Positions 19,801-29,360 of a stretch of 64,000 nucleotides of DNA are shown piece by piece. Made by a program: the position numbers and the translations under genes. The stretch covers positions 62,001 to 126,000 of the forward strand of contig NZ_JAJAVD010000001.1 in the NCBI RefSeq assembly GCF_020532705.1, given 5' to 3'. This DNA comes from Methylobacillus caricis. GTDB taxonomy: Bacteria > Pseudomonadota > Gammaproteobacteria > Burkholderiales > Methylophilaceae. The number at the start of each line of letters is the position of its first letter. Position 1 is the stretch's first letter. A model generated the notes under the pieces. It did not search any database and was not told where the DNA came from. It saw nothing but the letters and a program-made list of their open reading frames with translations.

Positions 19801-20199
19801 TCATTCACTTAGGTTGCATTTGAAATCCTGCCAGTTTTCGCGCTTTGCCTTCAACATTGAATAAACCCCTGCAGGTACAACTACAATTATCCCGATCGAC
19901 CATAATAGGAGCAGCAAATGTAAGGAGCCCCCTGCCAAGGGTATCAATATGCCGGCAAAGATCATGGAGGCAAGAAGCGCACCGGAAATGCCGTAAAATC
20001 GGTATCCAGCATATTGGGTATATTTCCTAACTTTCACATTGGGATGCTGGATATTGGCAGAGTAGACAAAGATGGAGATGCCTATCCATACGAAAAAGAT
20101 CGGAAATAGGGGCATGCACAGCATTGCAATCACAGAGCCAGCGTTGAAAATTTGTGCGGATCGTTTTTGGGATACTGGATTAATTACTATCGTGGTCAT
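19801..20199 (-). CDS. Hypothetical membrane protein
   Basis: A 132-residue protein with four predicted helices (for example MLCMPLFPIFFVWIGISIFV and LLLLLWSIGIIVVVPAG). It matches no family I recognise. ATG 20199 is preferred to an upstream GTG at 20208, with GTGAG as a weak binding site. It lies downstream of the LysR gene on the same strand, 83 bases apart in AT-rich DNA. Confidence 0.5.
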   Translation of the reverse strand: MTTIVINPVSQKRSAQIFNAGSVIAMLCMPLFPIFFVWIGISIFVYSANIQHPNVKVRKYTQYAGYRFYGISGALLASMIFAGILIPLAGGSLHLLLLLWSIGIIVVVPAGVYSMLKAKRENWQDFKCNLSE

Positions 20200-20281
20200 T
20201 TTTCTCACTTAGTGGATATGCATACTCCACATTATGAGAAAGAAAATAATTAATGAATAATGAAATTTAAGGTTATTTAAG

Positions 20282-21172
20282 TTATTTTTTATTCATATAA
20301 ATTGAATCGGGAAATACAAACTCAGTATGTTGAGCCCAGTTGGAAGATTGTTTTGCAACAGTTTTCAATGTTTCAATGTATCGGTCGAAACTGGGATTTT
20401 GTACTTCATTTGGATATACCAGATACACAGGGTGGGAGAACTCTGGTGTTTGGGGAACAATCTCAAACAATCCCTCATCCAGGTACTTCTGCACTACCCT
20501 GGTCCTGAAGTAGCCGCTGCCTCCATGCTCCAGAATGTGAAAAAGCGCTAAAGGCCCCAAGTTCATCGACATGCCTGGCTTGAAACGGCCTGACAAGGCC
20601 GTGTCGTGTTGTACACGGAAATCATCCCCCCAATCCACAAAGATGTACGGGTCAGATTTAAGTTTTGATCGTATGCATACAAGTTTTTCTTCCAGTATTT
20701 CGGTCACTTGCATACCTGGCCAATAATCAGGCTGATGCACCAGGGCTGCATTGATAACGCCAGAAATCATTTGGGCATGCAGGGTTTTGGATTCCCCTAC
20801 CACGCAACGGATGAACAGTTGAGGAAAATCAAGATTTAGCTGCGACACCCATGATTGCAGTAATGGGTTCCATAAGCTTAGCTCCCCGCCTACCGTGAGT
20901 ACCCCGCTGACTCCTTCGGGAAAAGGAAGATCCCTTCTGGCGGACTCCCAGGTTTGAATAATCTGGCTCGCATAACTGACAAACCTATGCCCATATTCAG
21001 TAAGTTTTGCCCCGCTTTTATTGCGGACAAAAAGCTGGCATCCAAGCAGCTCCTCAAGATTTTTGATGCGGATGGTGATGGCAGTCTGAGTGAGATTGAG
21101 CTTCTTTGCTGCATTAATGAAACTCCCTGTGCGGGTAATTTCAATAAATGTGTTGAGGAGGTTGATATCCAT
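20282..21172 (-). CDS. LysR family transcriptional regulator
   Basis: A 296-residue LTTR. The N-terminal winged HTH (residues 1-60: LLNTFIEITRTGSFINAAKK, then LNLTQTAITIRIKNLEELL) is complete. The effector domain has the usual two-lobe pattern (GVSGVLTVGGELSLWNPLL; GESKTLHAQMISGVINAAL). No divergent gene adjoins it, so its target is unclear; it may be autoregulated from the AT-rich upstream region. The nearest upstream genes are on the same strand. Confidence 0.9.
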   Translation of the reverse strand: MDINLLNTFIEITRTGSFINAAKKLNLTQTAITIRIKNLEELLGCQLFVRNKSGAKLTEYGHRFVSYASQIIQTWESARRDLPFPEGVSGVLTVGGELSLWNPLLQSWVSQLNLDFPQLFIRCVVGESKTLHAQMISGVINAALVHQPDYWPGMQVTEILEEKLVCIRSKLKSDPYIFVDWGDDFRVQHDTALSGRFKPGMSMNLGPLALFHILEHGGSGYFRTRVVQKYLDEGLFEIVPQTPEFSHPVYLVYPNEVQNPSFDRYIETLKTVAKQSSNWAQHTEFVFPDSIYMNKK

Positions 21173-21686
21173 TTATATTTAATAAATTTATATTAATAAC
21201 ATTTTAATAATTATTTCATAAATATTAAGTATGGGTACAGGTTTGGTAAGGGCGCCCTTATGTGCTGCCCATTGTTTAGTTGATGATTTTTTCTCTATTA
21301 CGGTCTGAATGCAAAAGTGAATAATAGATAGGGCCTAAGCCGAGGCACTCATGGAATAGGTTTCCCTAGCCTGAAGCGGGAAAAACCGAAACAAGTGAAT
21401 GAGTGGGGGATGACAAGTCAGGCCTATTCGAATAATCACCCGGGACAGCAGTCGTGATATCCGTCATGCAAGCAGCATTGGCTATCGATCTGTTGATCAG
21501 GTGGATAACGCATTACCTCACAGGATTTGTATATGGCGTGGTATGGAATTTAAGGGGCTGAATGGTTGCCGCCCCGACCGTTTTACCTGCTGTGGTTGTT
21601 GGCAACTGCAAGCTTCAAAAGCCTGATTGCTCATGTTGTGTTCAGCTTTGGCATGTACTTCTGCGCGCCTGCCTGCAGAGTTGATA
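21173..21686. other. 514-base intergenic region
   Basis: Holds the AT-rich LysR promoter region (21173-21240) and the 3' trailer of the azoR operon. A 5-bp GGGGC/GCCCC stem (21554-21575) is the only weak terminator candidate. No coding gene, repeat or RNA was recognised. Confidence 0.4.
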
Positions 21687-22289
21687 TTAGCGTAGCAAGA
21701 GTTTCCTGATTTTCTCGTTCCCGGAATCGATAGCGGCCTCAACTGACTCTTTCCCATATGCAAGGCCTTGGAGATAGATGTATTGGATTGACATGATACC
21801 AATGGTTTCCAGCGCAAAGCTTAAATATGGGCTCAGGAAATCCGGCTGGTTTGCCCGAACACCATGATGGAACCCGCCTGACGACACTATGACAAATGTA
21901 GGGATATCACCAAGGTTCCCGACCTTGCCGGAAGGAGTGGGGGTAAATGTTCTGTGAATTCTCAGGACATAGTCAATCCAGGCCTTTAAAGATGCGGGCA
22001 CCGTGAAGTTATGCATAGGTGTCGAAATGACTAACATATCGGCGGTTTCAAGCTCGCTGATCAAGGTTTCTGAAACTGCAAACTCTGGGGCGGTGGCAGG
22101 TGCTCCACTTAATACGGCACTGGCATAAGCCGCTGGAGGAAAAGAGAATCCTGGTGCAGAAAGGGAGCGATATACTATCCTTGCCTCCTGATCATCATCC
22201 CTGATTTTATCCAGCAATGATTCGACCACTGGCCAACCTGAACTGGCTTGCCCATGAGGGCTGCAGGTCAACACTAAGACTTTGCTCAT
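21687..22289 (-). CDS. FMN-dependent NADH:quinone / azo reductase (flavodoxin-like fold)
   Basis: A 200-residue AzoR-type NAD(P)H oxidoreductase reducing quinones or azo bonds with bound FMN. The phosphate loop region VLTCSPHGQASSGWPV, the P-x-x-N loop (STPMHNFTVPASLKAWIDYV) and the second flavin loop (VSSGGFHHG) are all visible. It directly follows the GNAT gene (stop and start abut) with an AGGAG site inside that gene's end, so it is the last member of a three-gene operon. Confidence 0.85.
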   Translation of the reverse strand: MSKVLVLTCSPHGQASSGWPVVESLLDKIRDDDQEARIVYRSLSAPGFSFPPAAYASAVLSGAPATAPEFAVSETLISELETADMLVISTPMHNFTVPASLKAWIDYVLRIHRTFTPTPSGKVGNLGDIPTFVIVSSGGFHHGVRANQPDFLSPYLSFALETIGIMSIQYIYLQGLAYGKESVEAAIDSGNEKIRKLLLR

Positions 22290-22733
22290 TTAGCTCTCCT
22301 GAAGTTGTTCAACGAAATGCAGGCCTTCCGCAAGCAAGCCCTGCCTGAAATAGAACCTTTGCGCGTAGGCCATATGCAGCCCCGTGTCCAGTACCAGGTT
22401 TGCGCAACCCAGTTGAATGGCTTGGTTTCTGCAGGTCTCAATGAGTTTTCTGCCTATGCCTTGATTCTGTGAGCCTGGGTGGACAATTAAGTCATCAACG
22501 TAAACAAACCTTCCGTATAACAGGTTCTCGGTGACCCTGAATCCAACAAGCCCAAGCCATTGATCAGCTTTGCGCAATCCTGCCAGGCGATAACCAGATT
22601 CGAATTGCCGCATGACCTGATTGAAAAATACATCAGGATCTGTCAAATGTGCCCTCAGGTGGCGCATAAGATCAAAGGCCGAACGGATGTCTGCTTCTTT
22701 TGTGACGGGAATAATTTCTTCCAGGCCGGGCAT
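22290..22733 (-). CDS. GNAT family N-acetyltransferase
   Basis: A 147-residue GCN5-type acetyltransferase. The acetyl-CoA pyrophosphate loop is the region VHPGSQNQGIGRKLIETC (Q/R-x-x-G-x-G/A), and the C-terminal part (LGCANLVLDTGLHMAYAQRF) matches strand 5/helix 4 of the fold. It is the second gene of the operon and follows the decarboxylase-like gene by 10 bases. Acceptor substrate unknown. Confidence 0.85.
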   Translation of the reverse strand: MPGLEEIIPVTKEADIRSAFDLMRHLRAHLTDPDVFFNQVMRQFESGYRLAGLRKADQWLGLVGFRVTENLLYGRFVYVDDLIVHPGSQNQGIGRKLIETCRNQAIQLGCANLVLDTGLHMAYAQRFYFRQGLLAEGLHFVEQLQES

Positions 22734-22743
22734 GGTATTTTCC

Positions 22744-23184
22744 TCAGGCTTGCTTGAGTTCAGGTGGAATCCTTGATGCCACCATCAACCTGTTCCATGC
22801 GTTGATTTCCACGACTGCCAATGTCAGGTCTGCTAATTCCTTTTTACTGAATTGATCTTGTACCAGCGTATATACGGGGTCAGGTACTTCGGCGTCACGC
22901 AACAAGGTGACGGCCTCTGCCCATGCAAGGGCGGCACGCTCTCTCTCCGAGAACACGCCAGCTTCTTTCCAGGCCGCCACCAAGTGAATCTTGTTGTCGG
23001 TGATCCCGCCTTTTTGGGCTAATGGCACATGCATATTGATACAAAAAGCGCAGCCATTGATTTGTGACACACGCAGCCTGATCAGCTCTAACAGTCCGTG
23101 GTCCAATCCGCATCCCTGCACGTATTGATGCACACCAAACATGGCTTTATATCCATCCTGGTCATAATCGAATCTCTTGGTCAT
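22744..23184 (-). CDS. Carboxymuconolactone decarboxylase family protein (AhpD-like)
   Basis: A 146-residue all-helical protein with the AhpD-type redox motif C-x-x-C (GCAFCINMHVPLA), implying thiol-based peroxidase or reductant activity. It also has the conserved Glu/His pattern (LIRLRVSQINGCAFC). It is the first gene of the operon with the GNAT and AzoR-like genes and lies opposite a MocR regulator. With a quinone/azo reductase, the operon suggests an electrophile- or quinone-stress response. Confidence 0.88.
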   Translation of the reverse strand: MTKRFDYDQDGYKAMFGVHQYVQGCGLDHGLLELIRLRVSQINGCAFCINMHVPLAQKGGITDNKIHLVAAWKEAGVFSERERAALAWAEAVTLLRDAEVPDPVYTLVQDQFSKKELADLTLAVVEINAWNRLMVASRIPPELKQA

Positions 23185-23200
23185 TTCATTTTCCTTTTCA

Positions 23201-23234
23201 AGTGATTAATCAAGTGAGGCTATTTTTAATCACT
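23201..23234. promoter_or_regulatory. Inverted repeat in the MocR / operon divergent region
   Basis: AGTGATTAA (23201-23209) and TTAATCACT (23226-23234) are perfect 9-bp arms separated by 16 bases in the 114-base gap between the operon and the MocR gene. Partial extra copies (ATCAAGTG, ATGATTAG) lie nearby. A probable MocR binding site. Confidence 0.5.
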
Positions 23235-23298
23235 AAATGGATTAACAAAAATACCAATAAATGAAAAAATGATTAGACCAATTTGAATAGAGGCACCA

Positions 23299-24771
23299 AT
23301 GAGGCAAGCGGAGCACATTGAACTCGCCATCAAACCCAAACCGGCTCAGTTGTCGATCCATGACTGGATATATTCTGAGATCCGGGCGGCTGTTTTGAGT
23401 GGCAGGCTGAAGCCGGATATCCGGCTTCCCACTACGCGGGATCTTGCATTGCAATACCGCGTTTCCCGAGGGTCTGTAGTGACGGCATATGAGCAATTGA
23501 TCGCTGAGGGTTATCTATGCTCATACACCGGCAAAGGTACGTTCGTAACAAAAACGCTGCCTCATAACCTTTCAGTCAGGCCGGCTGTTGCCACGCCAAC
23601 TTCACCATCCGTGCACGGAGCCCTCTCAGGACGAGGGAAAGTGTTCCTCCAAAGCCCGTTTTATCATGATAGAGGCGCGACTGCCGCAATACCGTTTAAG
23701 CCAAACCAGCCAGACTTTGAGCACTTTCCATTAAAGATATGGAATCAAATCGGGTCCAAACGCGCTAATGCGATCAGAGTCAGGGATATGGGTGACATGG
23801 ATCCTGGTGGATACCTTCCCCTCCGGACATCAATTGCTGATCATTTGCGATTTTCACAGCGGATACATTGCCTGCCCAGGCAAGTTGCGATCGTGGGCAG
23901 TGCGCAACAGGCGCTTGATCTGTGTACACGCCTGCTGCTGGATGAAGGCGACAAGGTATGGATGGAGGATCCTGGATATCCTGGTGCCAACATGGTTTTT
24001 GCGAATAACGGTGCCCATGTGGTGCCTGTGCCTATCGATGCAGCCGGGATCAGGGTGGATGTTGCGCTGCAGACGGCACCTAATGCCAAGATGGCCTACA
24101 TCACTGCAGCGCACCAGTGCCCCATCGGGGTCACATTGTCCTTGGAGCGCAGGCTGGAATTATTGGCCTGGGCCAATCAGGGGCAAGCCACGATTATCGA
24201 GGATGACTATGACAGTGAGTTTCGTTTTGATGGCATACCATTAGCCCCGATAAAGAGCCTGGATTCAACGGGAAGGGTCATTTATATGGGAACCTTCAGC
24301 AAGTTGCTATATCCAGGTATTCGGCTTGCCTACGTGGTATTGCCGGATTGGTTAACAGATCCATTTGTTTCCGCGATGAGCCTGACATGCCGCTATCTTG
24401 GGCTCCATACTCAGAAAGTTCTGAGTGAGTTTATTGCTGATGGTCACTACGCACGGCATTTGAGACGGATGAAGATGATCTACCAGGAAAGAGCCCAGGC
24501 GTTTGAAACAGCATGCAAGGCACAGCTTGGTGAGTCTTTTTACATCAATCCAATCACAACCGGGTTGGATGCCTGTGTGTTGTTGCCCAGCGGGATGGAT
24601 GACGCTCTGGTCTCTGACCAATTGAAATTAGGAGGAGTACAGGCCCGGCCGCTTTCTTTCTACGGGATTGCTACAAAACCTGCAAACGGATTGGTAATGG
24701 GCTTCTCGTCGTTTACTCCTGAGGCCATATGGGAAGGCATGGCGAGGGTAAGGGAAATTCTGGAGATATAG
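23299..24771 (+). CDS. MocR-type regulator (GntR HTH fused to aminotransferase class I domain)
   Basis: A 490-residue PLP-dependent regulator. The N-terminal winged HTH (about residues 17-85: RLPTTRDLALQYRVSRGSVV) is fused to a fold-type I aminotransferase domain with the PLP Lys in GTFSKLLYPGIRL and an upstream IIEDDYDSEFRF. Start ATG 23299 has AGAGG upstream. It is divergent from the CMD/GNAT/AzoR operon, the classic arrangement for control of its neighbour. It belongs to the PdxR/TauR/GabR group, but the neighbours are not vitamin B6 genes, so the effector is unknown. Confidence 0.92.
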   Translation: MRQAEHIELAIKPKPAQLSIHDWIYSEIRAAVLSGRLKPDIRLPTTRDLALQYRVSRGSVVTAYEQLIAEGYLCSYTGKGTFVTKTLPHNLSVRPAVATPTSPSVHGALSGRGKVFLQSPFYHDRGATAAIPFKPNQPDFEHFPLKIWNQIGSKRANAIRVRDMGDMDPGGYLPLRTSIADHLRFSQRIHCLPRQVAIVGSAQQALDLCTRLLLDEGDKVWMEDPGYPGANMVFANNGAHVVPVPIDAAGIRVDVALQTAPNAKMAYITAAHQCPIGVTLSLERRLELLAWANQGQATIIEDDYDSEFRFDGIPLAPIKSLDSTGRVIYMGTFSKLLYPGIRLAYVVLPDWLTDPFVSAMSLTCRYLGLHTQKVLSEFIADGHYARHLRRMKMIYQERAQAFETACKAQLGESFYINPITTGLDACVLLPSGMDDALVSDQLKLGGVQARPLSFYGIATKPANGLVMGFSSFTPEAIWEGMARVREILEI

Positions 24772-24943
24772 GTTGTCCAGCGTTCCATGCGAACGTTCGA
24801 GCTGGGCTAATCGTAGCTGGCTTCATGGTATGCCAGGTTGCTTCTTATAATGCTGAGTTACATCGATGCGCGTCAATAGCTTTTATGTCTGGTCAGATAG
24901 CTGCATACTTGTACAGGAAACTTATTCAATTGGAGCATATGGC

Positions 24944-25732
24944 ATGAAACTGGATCTGGAAAACAAACTGGCATTGGTCACGGCATCATCGGGCGGCATA
25001 GGATTGGAAATTGCCAGGGTCCTGGCTGCGGAAAACGCCAGGGTCGTGATTAACGGCCGAACCCAGGCGAATGTAGACAAGGCGATAGAAAGCATTTTAG
25101 GGTCACACCCTGATGCTGATCTGATTCCGCTTGTGAGCGATAACGGTACGCGGGAAGGTTGTGAAACTACAATCAAGGCATTGGCGGAAGTGGATATCCT
25201 GGTAAATAATCTGGGGATTTATGAAGCAGTCGGATTCTTTGACGAGACGGATGCAGATTGGCAGCACCTTTTTGAAGTCAACATCATGAGCGGCGTGCGC
25301 CTGGCAAGACATTACCTGGCGCCCATGCTGGCAAAAGGCGAGGGCAGGGTGGTGTTTATTTCCAGCGAGTCAGGTGTGATGGCTGCGCCGGAGATGGCGC
25401 ATTACAGTGCGACCAAGACCATGCAGCTCAGTATTTCCCGCTCGCTGGCTGAGTTGACCAAGAACACGCGTGTCACGGTCAATTCTGTATTGCCAGGCCC
25501 TACCAGGACCGAGAATGTGCAGAAGTTCATGCAGGATGTTTATCCCGACTTGAGCATAGAAGATGCGGAACGTAAATTCCTGGCTGAAAATCGCCCGACT
25601 TCATTGATTGGCCGCTTGATAGACCCTGTTGAAATCGGCAATGTTGTTGCTTTTGTCTGTAGTGAGCGTGCATCCGTGATCAATGGGGCTGCGATACGTG
25701 CGGAGGGCGGTTTGTTGCGCGGCGTTATCTGA
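24944..25732 (+). CDS. SDR family oxidoreductase
   Basis: A 262-residue short-chain dehydrogenase with [27 protein letters not shown] (Arg after the second beta strand, compatible with NADPH), NNLG, catalytic Ser ([10 protein letters not shown]) and Tyr-x-x-x-Lys (HYSATKTM). ATG 24944 has TTGGAG upstream and gives the canonical start [13 protein letters not shown]; an ORF extension to 24866 is not conserved. It follows the MocR gene by about 170 bases. Substrate unknown. Confidence 0.9.
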   Translation: MKLDLENKLALVTASSGGIGLEIARVLAAENARVVINGRTQANVDKAIESILGSHPDADLIPLVSDNGTREGCETTIKALAEVDILVNNLGIYEAVGFFDETDADWQHLFEVNIMSGVRLARHYLAPMLAKGEGRVVFISSESGVMAAPEMAHYSATKTMQLSISRSLAELTKNTRVTVNSVLPGPTRTENVQKFMQDVYPDLSIEDAERKFLAENRPTSLIGRLIDPVEIGNVVAFVCSERASVINGAAIRAEGGLLRGVI

Positions 25733-25839
25733 TGTTGCTATAGGCATGGTGTTTTGTTGGCCAAGTATTTCGTGTCGAACATTTGGCCTAAGCTATTATT
25801 GGCTGGCTGCAAGCCTGGATTTTTGACCAGTTTCTTCAT

Positions 25840-25866
25840 CTGCTCGCTGCAAACTGCAGCGAGCAG
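25840..25866 (+). terminator. Perfect 12-bp hairpin after the SDR gene
   Basis: CTGCTCGCTGCA and TGCAGCGAGCAG pair perfectly around a 3-base loop, about 110 bases after the SDR stop. No T-run follows, so it may be a terminator, an RNA-stabilising stem or a protein site. Confidence 0.5.
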
Positions 25867-25982
25867 GCATAACCCCTATTTTTACCTCTTGCCAAACATA
25901 TGATTAATGTTGGTATGGAACAAGGACAAATACCATTAAAGCCTTATAATCCTCAACTTGTTTTGATGTAGGAATAATTTGA

Positions 25983-26528
25983 ATGTCGGATGAGTTCGCA
26001 GATATGGCGATTCAACAGCTTCACCTCAGCTACAGCGGCCCGCAGGACCGTATGTTGCTCAAAGTCAGCCTGGCTGATGACAGTGAGCTGAATGCATGGC
26101 TGACTCGGCGCATTGTACGGGTGTTGTGGGGGCTGTTGCAGGATAGCGAGCTTTCACCCATGCCCATGCATGATGTGATGGCAGTCACTGCTGAGGAATT
26201 GCTGGAACGTTTCAATCAGGAGGCTGATAGCCTGTCCTTGATGCAGGGGATCAATTTTTCCGGGGCCTATCAGGACAGGAAAATTGCCGAGGCAAATCCT
26301 CCTGTGCTAGTGACGGATTGCAAGCTGGTCAATATTGATCATATGGAGTCCATGCTGGAGTTGCATAGCCAGGCGGGAGAGGTATATAGCATTGCGCTTA
26401 CCGATGAGCTGAACCATGCCATCAGTGGCATGCTGCAGCTGGCAACACAGGAGGCCGCATGGGATTTGGGGCTTTCCACAGACAGGATAGTGCTGACAGA
26501 TGAGGCAACACAGCACGTGCTGCATTAA
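25983..26528 (+). CDS. Conserved hypothetical protein upstream of bioA
   Basis: A 181-residue soluble protein without a recognised domain, signal peptide or membrane segment. It is moderately acidic and rich in Leu/Met. Its stop codon overlaps the bioA start (TAATG), so the two are translationally coupled. This suggests a role linked to biotin synthesis or simply co-expression, but nothing in the sequence proves it. A weak AGGAA site precedes ATG 25983. Confidence 0.6.
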   Translation: MSDEFADMAIQQLHLSYSGPQDRMLLKVSLADDSELNAWLTRRIVRVLWGLLQDSELSPMPMHDVMAVTAEELLERFNQEADSLSLMQGINFSGAYQDRKIAEANPPVLVTDCKLVNIDHMESMLELHSQAGEVYSIALTDELNHAISGMLQLATQEAAWDLGLSTDRIVLTDEATQHVLH

Positions 26529-27841
26529 TGATTTTGAATAATCAGGCGCTGCTGGAGCGCAGTCGCCGCAGTGTGTGGCATCCCTGCACGCAGATGAAGC
26601 AGCATGAAACAATGCCGTTGGTGCCGATACGCAGTGGTGATGGTGTCTGGCTTGAGGATTTTGACGGCAAGCGGTACCTGGATGGCGTCAGTTCCTGGTG
26701 GGTGAACCTGTTTGGCCATAACAACCCCAGAATCAAGGATGCAATCAGGCAACAACTGGACCGGCTTGAGCACGTCATTCTGGCTGGTTTCACCCACGCA
26801 CCTGTGGTGGAGTTATCAGAAAAGCTTTCGGCATTGACAGGACTCGGCCACAGTTTTTATGCTTCTGACGGAGCTTCAGCCACCGAAATTGCGCTCAAGA
26901 TGAGCTTTCAATACTGGCGCAATAGCGGCAAGCCAGGCAAGACCCAATTTATCAGTTTGCAGAACGGATATCACGGCGAGACGCTGGGGTCGCTATCGGT
27001 GACGGATGTGGCCTTGTTCAAGGATACGTATGCCAGTCTGCTCCGTGCCAGCACCCAGATGCCTTCCCCGGATTGGCGCCAGGCAGAGGCTGGTGAAACA
27101 GCCGAGCAGTATGCGCTGCGATGTGCCTCTGCCGCAGAAACCCATATTGCCAACCACCACACTGAAATTGCCGCTTTTATCCTTGAGCCCTTAATACAAT
27201 GCGCTACCGGCATGGCAATGTATCATCCAGCTTATCTGGAGCGCATCCGGGACATCTGCACCCGTTATGACATCCATCTTGTCGCAGATGAAATTGCAGT
27301 AGGGTTTGGCCGGACTGGCACTATGTTTGCGGTGGAGCAGGCTGGTGTCAGGCCTGATTTTATCTGTTTATCCAAGGGGATCACCGGGGGATATTTGCCA
27401 CTTTCCGTAGTGCAGACCACAGATGAGATTTATGCTGCATTTTATGACGATAGCGTGGCACGAGGGTTCTTGCATTCCCACAGCTATACCGGCAATGCAT
27501 TGGCCTGCAGCGCTGCGCTCGCTACCCTGGCTATTTTTGAGCAGGACAATGTGCTGGCGGTAAATCGCACCAAGGCTGCCTACATCAATCAACGCTTGCA
27601 AGCGATCAATGAACTGCCGGTTCGCCATCTCCGCAATACCGGCATGATATGGGCGTTTGATGTTCAAACGGAAAATCCCGGTTTCCAGAAAAACTTTTAC
27701 CGCGAAGCCCTGCAGCGTGGCTTGTTGCTCAGGCCATCGGGTAGCACGGTCTATTTCATGCCGCCTTACGTGATCAACGAAGATGAAATGGACTGGATGG
27801 TGACGCAAACTCTGGAAATCCTGCATAAGGAGACAGCATGA
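26528..27841 (+). CDS. bioA: Adenosylmethionine-8-amino-7-oxononanoate aminotransferase
   Basis: PLP enzyme converting KAPA to DAPA with SAM as amino donor, the third biotin step. The 437-residue length, the opening RSRRSVWHPCTQMK, and SSWWVNLFGHNNP (substrate pocket) are specific to BioA. The cofactor Lys lies in ICLSKGITGG, and the fold-type I motif VADEIAVGFGRTG is present. It overlaps the upstream gene by 1 base and dacB by 4 bases (ATGA), so the three form one operon; other bio genes are not in view. Confidence 0.96.
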   Translation: MILNNQALLERSRRSVWHPCTQMKQHETMPLVPIRSGDGVWLEDFDGKRYLDGVSSWWVNLFGHNNPRIKDAIRQQLDRLEHVILAGFTHAPVVELSEKLSALTGLGHSFYASDGASATEIALKMSFQYWRNSGKPGKTQFISLQNGYHGETLGSLSVTDVALFKDTYASLLRASTQMPSPDWRQAEAGETAEQYALRCASAAETHIANHHTEIAAFILEPLIQCATGMAMYHPAYLERIRDICTRYDIHLVADEIAVGFGRTGTMFAVEQAGVRPDFICLSKGITGGYLPLSVVQTTDEIYAAFYDDSVARGFLHSHSYTGNALACSAALATLAIFEQDNVLAVNRTKAAYINQRLQAINELPVRHLRNTGMIWAFDVQTENPGFQKNFYREALQRGLLLRPSGSTVYFMPPYVINEDEMDWMVTQTLEILHKETA

Positions 27842-29250
27842 AGTGGCGCTTCATTATTTTGTTGATGTGGCTTGCGGTGCTTGCCAATCATGCCCACGCA
27901 GAATTGCCAGCGGCGGTCAGTGACATACTCAAGAAAAACGGCATCTCGCAGGACAATGTCGCTGTATTTGTGCAGGCAGTGGATCAGCCCCGCCCATTGA
28001 TCAGCCATCAGGCTGGGCGTGCGATGAAAACAGCCTCGACCATGAAACTGGTGACTACCTACGCTGGCCTTGAGCTGTTAGGCCCGGCTTATCGCTGGCA
28101 TACGGAGATTTATCATGATGGCGTGCTGGAAAACGGTGTGCTGGACGGCAATCTGATTATCAAGGGCAATGGCGACCCCTACTTGATGGCCGCAGATATG
28201 CGCAGCATGCTGGAAGATTTGCGTATATCAGGGGTGGATGAAATCCGCGGCGACTTGCTGATAGATACCCAGTATTTCGCCAGTAAATACCATGATGCCG
28301 CAGCCTTCGATGACAAGCCCCATTCACCCTATAACGCTGCCCCCAATGGTTTCCCGGTCAATATCAAGTCGACTTCTTTCCATTTTTTTCTGGATAACAA
28401 GCAATTGATGATTCAGGCTGACCCTGACTTGCCTGAGATCAGGATCATTAACCAGGTCAAACTTACCAAGGGGGAATGCGGTGACTGGAAAAGCCAGCTG
28501 AATTTTGAGGTTCAGCCACAGGATAACTTGGTTGAAGTCAAATTCAATGGGGAGTACCCGGCTGCTTGCCGTGAGAAAACTGTTGAATTGAGCGTGCTGG
28601 AAGATGGTCCGTACGCCTTTAACCTGTTCCGCAGCAGCTGGCAGGAAGCAGGCGGCAAGTTCAATGGTAGCTGGCGCTATGCCAACCTGCCGGAAAATGC
28701 CAGCTACCTGATGACCCATGATTCGCTGCCATTGGCTGAGATCGTTCGCACCATCAACAAATACAGCAATAACCTGATGGTCAGGCAATTGTTCCTGACG
28801 ATAGGGGCTGAACGCAGGGCTACTCCCGTGATGGAGGCCGACAGCATCCATGTCATCCAGGCCTGGCTTGCCAGCAAAGGCTTGCGTTTTCCCGAACTGG
28901 TGCTTGAGAATGGTTCCGGCTTGTCACGCAATGAACAAATCAGCGCCCAGCATATGGGGGAGATGTTGCTGGCGGCCTATGCCAGCCCAGTCATGCCGGA
29001 ATATCTGTCGGCTCTGCCCATCCCCTCGGTGGATGGGACCATGGCCAGCCGTTTACGCAATAGTCCGGCACGTGGCAATGCCCACCTGAAAACAGGTACG
29101 CTCACTGGCGTCAGTGCGCTGGCAGGATATGTACATGACCGCAGGGGCCGGCGCTGGGTGGCCGTCATCATGGTGAATGACCCCAAGGCCGGTGCTTCAC
29201 GTGTGGCACAAGATGCATTGATAGACTGGGTTTACCAGCAGCAGCCCTGA
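27838..29250 (+). CDS. dacB: D-alanyl-D-alanine carboxypeptidase/endopeptidase (PBP4)
   Basis: A periplasmic class C penicillin-binding protein of 470 residues that trims peptidoglycan cross-links. The signal peptide spans about residues 1-21 (HAHA-E). All three active-site motifs are present: S67-x-x-K (STMK), S-x-N (YSNN, near 308) and KTG (KTGTLTGVSALAGY, near 416). The inserted domain between the first two motifs has the length expected for PBP4. ATG overlaps the bioA stop codon by 4 bases. Confidence 0.95.
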   Translation: MKWRFIILLMWLAVLANHAHAELPAAVSDILKKNGISQDNVAVFVQAVDQPRPLISHQAGRAMKTASTMKLVTTYAGLELLGPAYRWHTEIYHDGVLENGVLDGNLIIKGNGDPYLMAADMRSMLEDLRISGVDEIRGDLLIDTQYFASKYHDAAAFDDKPHSPYNAAPNGFPVNIKSTSFHFFLDNKQLMIQADPDLPEIRIINQVKLTKGECGDWKSQLNFEVQPQDNLVEVKFNGEYPAACREKTVELSVLEDGPYAFNLFRSSWQEAGGKFNGSWRYANLPENASYLMTHDSLPLAEIVRTINKYSNNLMVRQLFLTIGAERRATPVMEADSIHVIQAWLASKGLRFPELVLENGSGLSRNEQISAQHMGEMLLAAYASPVMPEYLSALPIPSVDGTMASRLRNSPARGNAHLKTGTLTGVSALAGYVHDRRGRRWVAVIMVNDPKAGASRVAQDALIDWVYQQQP

Positions 29251-29360
29251 CAGGTGGGAAAGGCTGGCAGGCGCATCGTTAAAAAGAATCTAGTATGATA
29301 GATACCTCATGTAGTGTGATTGAACGCTGCAGTTTTTAACCAGCTACCGGAGTTTTTTTG

